From Streptomyces roseifaciens (GTDB taxonomy: Bacteria; Actinomycetota; Actinomycetes; Streptomycetales; Streptomycetaceae), in contig NZ_LNBE01000003.1 in assembly GCF_001445655.1 (NCBI RefSeq), forward strand, positions 1,160,530 to 1,224,529: a stretch of 64,000 nt of DNA, in the 5' to 3' direction. Positions 26,193 to 35,046 of the stretch are shown piece after piece. A model generated the notes under the pieces. The model was not told where the DNA came from and made no database searches. It saw nothing but the letters and a program-made list of their open reading frames with translations. The position numbers and the translations under genes are program-made. Position 1 is the stretch's first letter, and the number at the start of each line of letters is the position of its first letter.

Positions 26193-29154
26193 AGCAGGAC
26201 TCCTTCGGTGGGACTTCACGGGTGTCAGTGGACTTCGTGGGCTCCGGGGCAGCGGGCCGTGTCGGGCCGAAGTGGATGTACGTGGCCCACAGCTGGGGCT
26301 CGCGCGGTAGGACTTGTCGTATACCGCGCACAGCGTCATGGAGGGCGAGCGCGGGGTCGATCCGGTCCAGGGGGCGGGCACCCGCAGTCCCCGGGGTGAA
26401 CAGGCGCCGGGCGATGCTCGCCGCGTTGGCAGCGAGTGCAGGCATGAGCGAGCCCAGCACATGAGGGAAGCCCGCGACCTGGAATGCCGCCCCCAGGTGT
26501 GCGACCTCGTTGACAAACCGGTGGCCTGCGAAGCCGCCGTGGCAGGTGAGCAGCAAGCATCCGATACGGCCGCTGCCGAAGCGGCGCGCCCTGATCTCGG
26601 CGACGCTCAGCCGCGCGTCGTGGAGCAGGAGTTCGGAGTTGCTGGGGTTGTCTGCGGCCGCTTTGGTGTGGGCGGAGATGATGGCCCAGGCGTTCTCGCC
26701 GAGCTCTGTTGCCACCCGCTCCGCCTTGGCGGTCTTGTCGACCAGGGGCTTGACGCGGTATGCGGCGGCGATGCTGATGGCCGCCCGGCTGGTGGCTATG
26801 AGGGGCTCCTGTTGCGGCGTGTTTTCCATCGCGACGACGGTGATCGACCCGCCGTTCGTATGTGCGCTCTCAGCCAACCGTCGGCGTGCTTGGCGCAGCA
26901 TGCGCAGTGTTGGAGTGTATGAGGAGACGACCCGGTCGATCGCGCACGTTCCCGTGTTGGGGTTGAGCGCTGCGTGCAGGGGGAGCAGGGGCAGGCGGCC
27001 GGTGGGGCACCAGTGGATCCGGGGCCAGCGCGATGTCTGCGGCGTTGCCGGGTCTCCGTGTCCGAGGTGGGCCAAAACGGGGCCGACGATATGCTGCCAC
27101 AACCACACTTGGACTTCTGCGAGGCGGTCGGTGCGACCGGTTTCGTCGCTGTCCCACCACCGGGCTGCCTGCTCGTCCACCTCCTCGGGTGTGACCCCGG
27201 GCAGCGGGACCACCTCGACGTGGTCCTTGCCGCCTTTGGTATGGATGACGAGAGCGTCAGAGCGGTGGCCGCTGACATTGATCAGCACGGTGGGGTCGGG
27301 GTCAGGGCCCATCGGAATGCCGGCTGGGGCGGGCAGGCGGAAGAACTCGAAGCCGGGCTTCTGCCGGACGCTGGCGAGTACGTCGAAGTACCCGGCGCAC
27401 TCCGCGTGTTGCTTGTCCTCGTCTTCCGGGTCAGGAGCCCCGGGCAGGCCGGCCTCGTGCCGTCGGCGGTCCTCGGCCCGGAGGTCCTCTGCCAGGTCTG
27501 GGTGGGCGCGGTCGAGGACGTCCATATCCCAGTCGTCGGCTATCTGGGCGAGCAGAATCCCGCGGCCTTCCTCCAGCCGCTCCACCGCCTCCTCGGTCCT
27601 GCCGGCTTCGATCGCCGCCGCGGCGGCGTCGGTGACCAGGTCCTCGAAGAGGGTCAGCACCTGCTCGCGGTCGGCGGGTTCCAGGTGGGTCTGACTCATG
27701 GCCCCGCGGATCTTCAGAGCCATACGGTAGGCAGTCTCGGAGGTCCGCCAGTCCTCCTCCTCGGCGGCGAGCCGACCCCAGGCACGGGCGGCGGTCAGCC
27801 GTACCTTCAGATGCCCGGCGGGGCACGAGACCACCTCCTTCAGGAGCCCGGCGGCCTCGCGCCGGAAGGGCCGCGGGACCTTGGCGACCTCGGCTTTGTA
27901 CTGCAGCGAGTTCGCCAGCTCGATACGGAAGATGACGCCGTCGGGCGTGTCCAGACGGCTGCCCTCGACGCAGGCCCGTCCGTTGACGATCGCCTCGTCG
28001 AGATCCTGGATACGGTGGGACGCGTCATAGCGCATCCGCAGGGCGTTTGTGAGCACCGCCAGGAAGCGGAGATGGCCGGGGCTGCCGGGCGTGCTGATCC
28101 GCACCGCCTCGCGGGCGTCGTTGACCGCCTTGGACAGCTCGGCGTCCGAGGCCGGGGCCACGAGCCGCTGTGCATTGGCGCGGTTGGAGAGGGCGGCCGC
28201 AGCGTGGTACGCGGTACCCTCAGCGATGTCCACGGCCTGCGTGAAGGCCTTGACCGCGTCGACGATGTCGGGGCGGGTGCCCAAATGCTCGTACCGGCGG
28301 AGCAGTGCCGCACCGAGCGTGGTTGCCGCCAGGTAGCGCAGCCGCAGATCCTCAGTCGTGCTTAGGAACTCTTCCGCAAGCTCGGCTTCCTTGACCGCCG
28401 TCTGCACGAGGGTGGAGTCACCGACGCGTGCCAGGCGTGCCTGGAGAGCCTGCGCAAGGACGAGGCGGTAGCGGGCGCGCAGGAGGGGGTCGACGTCGGG
28501 ACGCAGAAGCATCTCGCGGAAGATTTCCACGCCAAGGTCCCGCCGGCCATTCAGGTTCAGCTCGGCGGCGAGCAGCACAGCGTTCCCAAGGTCATCCATG
28601 ACATCGTCCTGATCGGACCCGCGCCGCGTCATGGGGTGATCGGCCAGGGCGCACAGGGTGCGCAGGAAGCCCTCCAGGAGCCGCCGGTCGTGGAGGCGGT
28701 GGAGTTCCGCGACAAGGACGTAGAGGTGGGACCGTAGCGCCGTCACCACATCGGCGTCTGGTGCCCGCGATGGTTCGCGCGAGGCCCGGGCGGAGGTGAC
28801 GTCCGGCAGAGCGGCCGCGGGGATCCCGGAGTCGGCCCGGTGTCCGAGGGCAGCGAAGCACCAGGACGCGGCCACCCGGTCGAGATGGTGGCCGTCGTCG
28901 TCAGCGCGCCCGAGGTACCGGTACCAGTGGAAGAGGCCCAGAAGGTGCAACGCCGCCGTTGACTTCGCTGCTGACGAATCGCTGTCGCCGGGCCGCGAGC
29001 CTGCCAGTCCCGAAAGCCCGGTCAAGACCGTCCGGGCCAGTGCCGTGGCTGCGGCGAGTGCGTCCGGGATGGCGAGAGCCGCAGCGTCCTCAGCGGCCAG
29101 AGCCGCGTCGAGGCGTAGCCGGAACGCTATTGCAGGGTCCGATGCAGTCAACAC
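26182..29154 (-). CDS. TPR-CHAT protease-like protein (CATRA system)
   Basis: 990-aa protein with helical repeats over roughly residues 60-600 (TPR-like: LRARYRLVLAQALQARLARVG, YHAAAALSNRANAQRLVAP, EAVERLEEGRGILLAQIADDWD) and a C-terminal CHAT caspase-like domain (about 640-960). The catalytic pair is visible: His in AWAIISAHTKAA and Cys in IGCLLLTCHGGFAG. The GTG at 29154 is chosen because AGGAG precedes it; the frame runs 81 codons further upstream but that part is Cys/Pro-rich and not protein-like. CHAT proteins are cysteine proteases often switched on by a sensed threat, and here TPRs may sense. First gene of a three-gene operon. Substrate unknown; the downstream partners are the natural candidates. 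Confidence 0.88.
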   Translation of the reverse strand: MLTASDPAIAFRLRLDAALAAEDAAALAIPDALAAATALARTVLTGLSGLAGSRPGDSDSSAAKSTAALHLLGLFHWYRYLGRADDDGHHLDRVAASWCFAALGHRADSGIPAAALPDVTSARASREPSRAPDADVVTALRSHLYVLVAELHRLHDRRLLEGFLRTLCALADHPMTRRGSDQDDVMDDLGNAVLLAAELNLNGRRDLGVEIFREMLLRPDVDPLLRARYRLVLAQALQARLARVGDSTLVQTAVKEAELAEEFLSTTEDLRLRYLAATTLGAALLRRYEHLGTRPDIVDAVKAFTQAVDIAEGTAYHAAAALSNRANAQRLVAPASDAELSKAVNDAREAVRISTPGSPGHLRFLAVLTNALRMRYDASHRIQDLDEAIVNGRACVEGSRLDTPDGVIFRIELANSLQYKAEVAKVPRPFRREAAGLLKEVVSCPAGHLKVRLTAARAWGRLAAEEEDWRTSETAYRMALKIRGAMSQTHLEPADREQVLTLFEDLVTDAAAAAIEAGRTEEAVERLEEGRGILLAQIADDWDMDVLDRAHPDLAEDLRAEDRRRHEAGLPGAPDPEDEDKQHAECAGYFDVLASVRQKPGFEFFRLPAPAGIPMGPDPDPTVLINVSGHRSDALVIHTKGGKDHVEVVPLPGVTPEEVDEQAARWWDSDETGRTDRLAEVQVWLWQHIVGPVLAHLGHGDPATPQTSRWPRIHWCPTGRLPLLPLHAALNPNTGTCAIDRVVSSYTPTLRMLRQARRRLAESAHTNGGSITVVAMENTPQQEPLIATSRAAISIAAAYRVKPLVDKTAKAERVATELGENAWAIISAHTKAAADNPSNSELLLHDARLSVAEIRARRFGSGRIGCLLLTCHGGFAGHRFVNEVAHLGAAFQVAGFPHVLGSLMPALAANAASIARRLFTPGTAGARPLDRIDPALALHDAVRGIRQVLPREPQLWATYIHFGPTRPAAPEPTKSTDTREVPPKESCFDR

Positions 29155-29410
29155 GCTCTCCTGTACCAGTGGGAACGAGACGGGGTACGGCGATGAGTAG
29201 ACCGTCCCCGGGAGGCTCGGTCCGACGAGAAGCGAACCACCACAGCCGCTCCGTGCGCAGGGGCGCACGGTGTCGCACACTGGCGCGTATGGTCGCAGCC
29301 GGCGCAGACAGTGCCCCGAGGCCGCTGTATCCCCGAAGCCAGGGCGCGGGCAGGACGCAGAAGTCCTGGCGTGCGACAAACTAGTGCTGATCGACAACTA
29401 AATGTTGAAC

Positions 29411-29612
29411 CTACTCGACCGCAGCCGCCCGCGGCGCCGCCATCCGACAGTAACTCCTTGAGATACCTGCCCGGTCGTCGTAGATGCTCTCGGTCACTAC
29501 GACCACGCGTTCCCTCAACGAGAACGGCGGAACGTTGAGCCGATAGGTCTCTGGGGACCACGGAAAGTCACCAGCGCGCTCAGCAGCGCGGACACCCCGT
29601 GACAGTTGAATA
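29411..29612 (-). pseudogene. C-terminal remnant of a hypothetical protein
   Basis: The frame RAAERAGDFPWSPETYRLNVPPFSLRERVVVVTESIYDDRAGISRSYCRMAAPRAAAVE ends at 29411 and reads like the true end of a protein, but no matching N-terminus precedes it: an IS3 relic abuts upstream. I do not know the family. The stretch 29155-29410 between it and the CHAT start holds no gene I can support and should contain the CATRA promoter. Residues quoted here are overlapping pieces of one short tail. Confidence 0.45.
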
Positions 29613-29689
29613 CGCGGACTGTCAGTAGCAAGGCCGATGGCGGTGGGCGAGCGTCGAGATGAGGTTGATCCCTGGGAGTGGACACCGGG

Positions 29690-30245
29690 TTTCATGCGGC
29701 GAATGGCACCGTACGTGATGTGATCCGTTGCTGTACGAACTCGGCTGGTGTGAGGTAGCCGAGTGCTGAGTGGCGGCAGCGCCGGTTGTAGTACGACAGC
29801 CAGTGGAACTGCTCCAGTCGCGTCCGCGCCTTCGAGGTCGAGCGGTTTCCGTGGAGCGACTCGCGCTTGAGTCCCTGGAAGAACGACTCGGCGAGGGCAT
29901 TGTCGTAGCTTGAGCCGATGTGGCCCATGCTGCGGCGGATGTCGTGCCGGCGGCAGACCTCGACGAAGGCGGCCGAGGTGTATTGCGAGCCGCGGGCCGT
30001 GTGAAAGACGCCCCCGTGAACCTGGCTGCCCCGGGCGGACACAGCCATCTCGATCGCGTCGGTGACGAGCTGGGTGCGCATGTGGTCGGCGATCGACCTG
30101 CCGATCACCCGGCGTGAGCAGATGGTCGATGACGGTGGCCAGATGAAGCCATGTCGAGCCAACGGCTATGTACGTGATGTCGCCGTACCACTTGGTGTCG
30201 AGCGCTTCGGCGGTGAAATCGCGCACTACCACGTCCGGGGCCACA
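29690..30245 (-). mobile_element. IS3-family transposase relic (orfB, 5'-truncated)
   Basis: The integrase core of an IS3-type transposase in two frames. First: RDFTAEALDTKWYGDITYIA (about 30245-30120), then a frameshift near 30115, then SRRVIGRSIADHMRTQLVTDAI, FHTARGSQYTSAAF, SYDNALAESFFQGLK and YYNRRCRHSALGYLTPAEF to 29690. The second catalytic Asp of DDE (usual HSDRGSQY) is Ala; the Glu (ESF) remains. N-terminal helix-turn-helix part and orfA are absent. So it cannot move by itself. Confidence 0.85.
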
Positions 30246-30355
30246 GGTGCGGCCTGTGCCTCCAGCGGGGCGGTTACCGCGCCTGTGGCGAAGAGAGCGA
30301 GCGCGCCGATCACCGAGGCGGTCACCCGGGCCATCCGCCGTCCGTGCATCTTCAC
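30246..30355 (-). pseudogene. Signal-peptide start of a secreted protein, cut by IS3 relic
   Basis: From the GTG at 30355 (AAAGGAAC upstream) comes MARVTASVIGALALFATGAVTAPLEAQAAP, a clear Sec signal peptide with an AxA cleavage site. Codon by codon it then runs in frame into the IS3 transposase core at about 30245, giving an open chimeric frame. The rest of the original secreted protein is gone. Confidence 0.6.
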
Positions 30356-30518
30356 GATGGTGTTCCTTTCGTGGTGCGCCGAACCCGTCCCCGTGACGCC
30401 CGGTCGGGCGGCCGAGCGGCTCGACGACCAGCACTGTTGCCGCGCGCTTGATGACCCGCCACACTTTTGGCTCCCGGTCATTGACCGGTCATCAAGAAGC
30501 TGGCTCAAGGAGGACTCA

Positions 30519-30674
30519 TTGGTCAGCAACCAGGGCCGACAGGAGGGGGACATCAACCCCGCGGACGGCCCAGTGGCGGAATTCGCCATCGCACTGCGCA
30601 GGTTGCGCGAGCAGTGCGGGCGCCCGACGTACCGCCAGCTGGCGCCCCTGTCGGCGAAGGTCGGCAGCCCCTAG
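30519..30674 (+). pseudogene. Truncated helix-turn-helix regulator N-terminus
   Basis: From a TTG with a perfect AGGAGG five bases upstream: 51 codons including GPVAEFAIALRRLREQCGRPTYRQLAPLSAKVG, the opening helix and first HTH part of a common Streptomyces XRE-type protein. It stops exactly where an IS5-type relic begins, so the gene was probably cut by that element. The gap 30356-30518 may hold its promoter. Confidence 0.55.
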
Positions 30675-30885
30675 TCGGACACCACCTACACGCCGAGGTC
30701 GGAGCCGTGCCCGGTGCCGTGCCCGGCGGTGTGCGGGATGATCTGGAACCGGCGGACCTTGTCCCGGTAGACCTCGTGGTCATAGCCGCGATCGGCGTAC
30801 AGGTGCTTGACGCGGCGCAGATGCTGGCTGCACTTGCCGCGGATCGACAGGACGGCCTGGATCAGCGGATCAGTCGGGTGACGTC
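30675..30885 (-). mobile_element. IS5-family transposase C-terminal relic
   Basis: On the minus strand: DPLIQAVLSIRGKCSQHLRRVKHLYADRGYDHEVYRDKVRR and GHGTGHGSDLG (as separate pieces) match the C-terminal catalytic part of IS5-type transposases (ADRGYDH, then GTEHGSGLG). No N-terminal half nearby; an N-terminal IS5 fragment lies on the other strand at 40036. Not functional. Confidence 0.72.
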
Positions 30886-30925
30886 GCTGCGGCTGCCACC
30901 GGTGGTGAGACGAGAGATCGTGAGT

Positions 30926-31324
30926 TCAGTTGTCAGTGAAGGAGACGCAGACTGCGGCAGGATCGAATACCACCTGGTCTTGGGTGTAGCAGTCTGCCTG
31001 CCGGGTGGCCACTTCGGCTCCGCATCCCGAGCAGACAAGGTTGAGACCGTCACCGCCAGCGGGGCCCTGGCAGCAGCCGATCAATCGCATGGTGTCGGGG
31101 TGCCAATCGGTCCCAAGGACGTCGTCAGGATGGACGACGAAGCCGGGGGGATCGCTATCGAACTCGTCCAGCCGGAAGTTCGGGGCATAGGTGCCGCGGG
31201 GCACCCTCGCCGGTCGTGTCCGGACACCGGGGATCTCCGATGGTGGGACTGGTGGCGGGACTTTGATCTTGGTGACCTGTCCGGTGAGGGGCTGTCTGCA
31301 GGGGTCACACAAGAAGCGCGGCAT
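30926..31324 (-). CDS. Cys-rich hypothetical protein with zinc-ribbon pairs
   Basis: 132-aa protein opening MPRFLCDPCRQPLTGQVTKI and later carrying MRLIGCCQGPAGGDGLNLVCSGCGAEVATRQADC; the CxxC pairs at each end could form one or two zinc ribbons. A middle part (NFRLDEFDSDPPGFVVHPDDVLGT, then DWHPDTMRLIGCCQG) resembles proteins often annotated only as hypothetical in Streptomyces. No enzyme motif. The ribosome site before the ATG is weak. It is divergent from the ABC-3C operon across about 300 bp. Confidence 0.65.
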   Translation of the reverse strand: MPRFLCDPCRQPLTGQVTKIKVPPPVPPSEIPGVRTRPARVPRGTYAPNFRLDEFDSDPPGFVVHPDDVLGTDWHPDTMRLIGCCQGPAGGDGLNLVCSGCGAEVATRQADCYTQDQVVFDPAAVCVSFTDN

Positions 31325-31490
31325 GCCGCTGATTCTGCACCCCGAGATATGCCCTGGCCAGCGGTTTTGTGGCTGTTCACGGCTGTAACAGGCGTCCGGG
31401 CCTCACGGTCGCCGGGATAGACCTTGTCGCGGATGCCTGATCCGGGTCGAACGGGCGTCCGCCTGAACCAGGCCTGTCATTGCCCTCGAC

Positions 31491-31504
31491 GTCCTCATGA
31501 GGAC
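31491..31504. promoter_or_regulatory. Perfect 14-bp palindrome upstream of ABC-3C operon
   Basis: GTCCTCATGAGGAC lies 125 bp before the operon's ATG in the 304-bp gap 31325-31628. It is a possible operator for the operon or for the divergent Cys-rich gene. The middle-component winged helix is one candidate binder. No clear -35/-10 pair was picked out by eye. Confidence 0.4.
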
Positions 31505-31628
31505 GACATGGACACCCGAGACATCACTGTCGGTGCATTGAAGGTGACTCTTTCGTGATTGATCCATCGGTGATATCGCTTGTCGCAGCCGTTGCATCGG
31601 CACTGATCGGGGACTCAAGGGGGGAAAC

Positions 31629-32726
31629 ATGTCGGATCAGGCGTGTGCGCCACAAGGAGATCCCGCTGAGCCGGCCCTGGTGCTCAGGGGCCCGGTGATG
31701 CAGTTCCCCTCCATGCCGAGCCCCAAGAAGATGGTCTTCGGCTATGACCCGGATGAGTTCGAGGAGTTCGTCAAGGAGTGGGTTCCGGCACTGAATCCGC
31801 TGTATGTGCGAGTGGAGCGGCACGGCGGCAGCGGAGACCACGGGATCGATGTGGCCGGCTACCGCACACCGCAGGGCCTGGAAGGGCCGTGGGACAACTA
31901 CCAGTGCAAGCGCTACAAGAGCGCTTTGGGATGGAGTACTGCCTCGGCTGAGATGCGGAAGATGTTCGCCGGTGTGGTGCTGGGGCACTTCATCCGGCCG
32001 ACGCAGTATGTCTTCGTTGCCCCCGTGATCGCCCGCACACTACGGCAGGCTCTCGCGAAGCCGAGCGAGGCCCGCGCGACGTTCCTCCAAGACCTGACGG
32101 GAACCACCGATGAGGTCATCACCCGGCTGACGGCCGAGGAGCGGCTACGCGTTGCGGAGCTGGCCGGGCAGACGGACTTCTCCATGTTCGTGCCGGTCGA
32201 CATGGACCTGATGCTCGCCCAGCACAAAGCCACCCCGGCCTGGGCGACCCGCTTCGTCGACGAGATGCACGAGCGCCCTGCCATTCTGCAGCCTCCGGAA
32301 CAATACGATCCCGGCGAGATCCGCTACGTCCAAGAGCTGGTGAAGGTGTATGCCGAGCGCTGGAAGAACGCGGCCGACACCTTGGAACTGATCGCCCAGC
32401 ACTCCAAGGCTGGCGATCATATGCGGCGTCAGCGCGAGGCGTTCTACAGCGCTGAATCCTTGCGTCGCTTCGCTCGCGACGCCTACCCCGAGGGACACTT
32501 CAACGCGGTTCTGGACGATGTCCACACCATTGCGGTAGAGGTGTCCGACGGACGCTACGAACTTGGCTGGGACCGTCTGCAGGCGGTCCTCGAAGCGGCC
32601 GGGGCTGTTGCTCTGACCGAGACAATTCTCAGCCGGTACGTGAGGCCCCTGGACCGCAAGGGGGTATGCCATCACCTGGCGAACGATGGTCGGCTGACAT
32701 GGTGTGAGGAAGGGGGAGCCGCGTGA
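31629..32726 (+). CDS. ABC-3C nuclease component (Mrr-like restriction endonuclease fold)
   Basis: 365-aa protein. The N-terminal domain has the Mrr-type nuclease signature: GGSGDHGIDVAGY with Asp74, then NYQCKRYKSAL with the Q92-x-K94 pair. The C-terminal part, after about residue 220, is helical (EIRYVQELVKVYAERWKNAADTLELIAQHS, HMRRQREAFYSAESLRRFARD) and fits the ABC-3C C-terminal domain that docks effectors to the ATPase partner. The ATG at 31629 has AAGGGGGGAAAC upstream. Its end overlaps the next gene (GTGA). In ABC three-component systems this is the variable effector; here DNA cleavage is predicted. Confidence 0.85.
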   Translation: MSDQACAPQGDPAEPALVLRGPVMQFPSMPSPKKMVFGYDPDEFEEFVKEWVPALNPLYVRVERHGGSGDHGIDVAGYRTPQGLEGPWDNYQCKRYKSALGWSTASAEMRKMFAGVVLGHFIRPTQYVFVAPVIARTLRQALAKPSEARATFLQDLTGTTDEVITRLTAEERLRVAELAGQTDFSMFVPVDMDLMLAQHKATPAWATRFVDEMHERPAILQPPEQYDPGEIRYVQELVKVYAERWKNAADTLELIAQHSKAGDHMRRQREAFYSAESLRRFARDAYPEGHFNAVLDDVHTIAVEVSDGRYELGWDRLQAVLEAAGAVALTETILSRYVRPLDRKGVCHHLANDGRLTWCEEGGAA

Positions 32727-33184
32727 ACCCGCTCAATAGCCCGCTGGAGATCGGGGTGCGGGCGCTGGTGCTGCTGGCAGAGAGCCACCCCCAGTCACTG
32801 GATCTGGCGCAGCTGGCCGTGCTGGACCACGCTGTTTTGCACAGCGGTGACCTCGACGGCCCTCCCAGCCTGCACCCGTCCCTGCCTGGTCACTCGGGCG
32901 AGCTGGGCATGAAGCGCACCGTGCTGGAGCAAGCGCTGCTGGTACTGATCCGTGCCGGGCTCGCCGGCGTCGAGGCGGACGAGACCGGCCTGGTCTACCG
33001 CGCCACCGAGCGCGGGCCCGCCTTCGTCGACATCCTCGAGGCCCCCTATGTAGGGCGGCTGCGCGAGCGGGCCGAGTGGGCCGTGCATCACTGGGCACCG
33101 GAGACCGACGTACGCGCCGCCACAGCGGCTCTGCTGAACGACTCCATGTCCTCATCCACGCCATTCGAGGGCCGTCGTGACTGA
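32723..33184 (+). CDS. ABC-3C middle component (winged-helix)
   Basis: 153-aa protein with the family's plan: LNSPLEIGVRALVLLAESHPQSLDLAQLAVLDHAVLH, a proline-rich link (PPSLHPSLPGHSGELGMKR), a helix-turn-helix (TVLEQALLVLIRAGLAGVEADETGLVYRATERG) and a tail where the partner docks (LRERAEWAVHHWA). The N-terminal NSPLEIGxRxLxLL pattern is characteristic of middle components next to SMC-like ABC ATPases. The GTG at 32723 overlaps the nuclease stop; its own end overlaps the ATPase start by eight bases. It likely bridges nuclease and ATPase and may bind DNA. Confidence 0.82.
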   Translation: MNPLNSPLEIGVRALVLLAESHPQSLDLAQLAVLDHAVLHSGDLDGPPSLHPSLPGHSGELGMKRTVLEQALLVLIRAGLAGVEADETGLVYRATERGPAFVDILEAPYVGRLRERAEWAVHHWAPETDVRAATAALLNDSMSSSTPFEGRRD

Positions 33185-35009
33185 GCTGCAACTGACCCAT
33201 CTCACCTATGCCGGGTCCAATGTTCCCCCGGCGCAAATCGTCTTCGGCCCGGAACTGACCGTTATCTACGGCACCTCCGACACCGGCAAGTCGTTCATCG
33301 TCAAGTCGATTGAGTACATGCTGGGCGGCGTAGACTTGACGATGGTGCCGGAGGCAGACGGCTACACCCAGATTCTTCTGGGGCTGCTCATGCCGGATGG
33401 CACCCCCCTGACCCTGGTCCGCGCCCCCGACAGCAACAGCATCCACCTGTACAACGAGGATCTGCGCGATCAGGTGTTCCGCACGCCGGATGCGACGGTC
33501 ACCGCGGTCCACAATGTCCGCAGCAAGAACAGCCTGTCGATTCATCTGCTGCGCGCGCTGGGCCTGGACGAGATCCTGATCCGCAAGAACGAAGCGGGCG
33601 GTACCCGCCCTCTCGCGCTGACCGACTTGGTGCACCTGTCCCTGGTCACCGAGAACCGCATGGTCGGTGAGGTGCCGCCGGTGCTGCGTACCGGCACGGC
33701 CGCTACCCGCACCGCAGAATTGTCCGTCATGCGGTTCCTGGTCACCGGAGAGGGAGATCCGGCCCTGGACACCGGCCTCAATGCCGGTCAGCGCCGCGTC
33801 CACAAGGGAAAGGTGCAGCTCCTGGACCAGCTCGTCCTCGACCTGTCGTCCAAACTCACCAGGCAGGAGAACGGCCGCCAACTGCGCGATCGGCTCATTC
33901 GAATCCGCGGAGCGCTGGAGGATCAGGCCGGCCCGCTTCGCCAGGTCAACGAATCCCACCGCGAAGCGGTCGACTCCCGTATGGAAACCGCCCGACAGCT
34001 GGCTTCCCTCGACGAGCGACTGACCGAAGTCAGTGACCTGCTGGGCCGCTTTCGGCTGTTGGAGGCCCAGTACCGCTCGGATCTGGAGCGCTTGGCAATG
34101 GTCAACGAAGTGGGCAGCATCCTGGGCTATTTCAAGGTAGGCACCTGCGTGTTCTGTGGTGCAGAACGTGAGCATCAACAGCCCAACCACGGTGCGGAGG
34201 AAACCACTCAGCTCCACACTGCCGTGGAGGCAGAGGCCGTCAAGACGTCGGATCTGCTCGGCGACTTGCTGCCCACGATCGCCGACCTGGACGGCGAACA
34301 GGCAACCCTCGTGAATCGCCGAGTTGAGGCCCAGTCCGACATCGGTGTGTGGGACCAGATCATCACCGAGCTGGAAGGCGGCATCACCCTTCTACGATCG
34401 GACGTCGAAGAGCTTGTGGAGGAGCGCTCCACTGTCGAGCGGGAACTCGAGCTGCACGAACGCATCGCAGAGCTCGACGAGAAGCGCTCCCGCCTGGTTG
34501 GTGAAGGATCTGTTTCGTCCACACGTCCCACTCAGCACATCTCGACGAGCATCCTGGGCGATTTCGACTCGATCCTCCAACAGACTCTGAACGCATGGCA
34601 GGTCCCGGGCGTCGATCACGCGGAATATGATCAGTACTACGCCGAGATCCGCGCGGGCGGACGCACGCGGGCGGGACGCGGCAAGGGTGTGCGATCCGTC
34701 CTGCACTCGGCTTTCACCACAGCGCTGGCACGCTTCTGCATGGACCGAGACCTGCACCACCTCGGCTTCGTCGTCTTGGACTCACCGGTGGTCACTTACC
34801 GCGATCCAGAACCCGACGAAATCCCCGATGTCGAACTGACCTCCACTGTCGTCGACCGATTTTACAAAGACATGCTGTCCTTTCCCGGCCAAGCCATCGT
34901 CATCGAGAACGGCGACCCGCCGACCAAGGTGCTCTCGGAAGCCACCACCTACCACTTCACCGGAGCCAGAGGTCGGCGAGCAGGCTTCTTCCCCACAGCC
35001 CTGCACTGA
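33177..35009 (+). CDS. ABC-3C SMC-like ABC ATPase
   Basis: 610-aa ABC ATPase of the RecF/SMC/Rad50 type. Walker A is GTSDTGKS at 32-39, Walker B near FVVLDSP in the C-terminal head (about residue 530), and between them lies a long charged coiled coil interrupted by CVFC (C324, C327), which looks like a Rad50-style zinc hook. The GTG at 33177 lies within the end of the preceding gene, so all three are coupled. ATP-driven clamping on invading or damaged DNA, then release of the nuclease partner, is the family model. The operon looks complete and intact. The next gene runs towards it from the right. Confidence 0.86.
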   Translation: MTELQLTHLTYAGSNVPPAQIVFGPELTVIYGTSDTGKSFIVKSIEYMLGGVDLTMVPEADGYTQILLGLLMPDGTPLTLVRAPDSNSIHLYNEDLRDQVFRTPDATVTAVHNVRSKNSLSIHLLRALGLDEILIRKNEAGGTRPLALTDLVHLSLVTENRMVGEVPPVLRTGTAATRTAELSVMRFLVTGEGDPALDTGLNAGQRRVHKGKVQLLDQLVLDLSSKLTRQENGRQLRDRLIRIRGALEDQAGPLRQVNESHREAVDSRMETARQLASLDERLTEVSDLLGRFRLLEAQYRSDLERLAMVNEVGSILGYFKVGTCVFCGAEREHQQPNHGAEETTQLHTAVEAEAVKTSDLLGDLLPTIADLDGEQATLVNRRVEAQSDIGVWDQIITELEGGITLLRSDVEELVEERSTVERELELHERIAELDEKRSRLVGEGSVSSTRPTQHISTSILGDFDSILQQTLNAWQVPGVDHAEYDQYYAEIRAGGRTRAGRGKGVRSVLHSAFTTALARFCMDRDLHHLGFVVLDSPVVTYRDPEPDEIPDVELTSTVVDRFYKDMLSFPGQAIVIENGDPPTKVLSEATTYHFTGARGRRAGFFPTALH

Positions 35010-35046
35010 CGCCAGGAGAGCATCCGGCCGCAGGTACGCGATTCAG

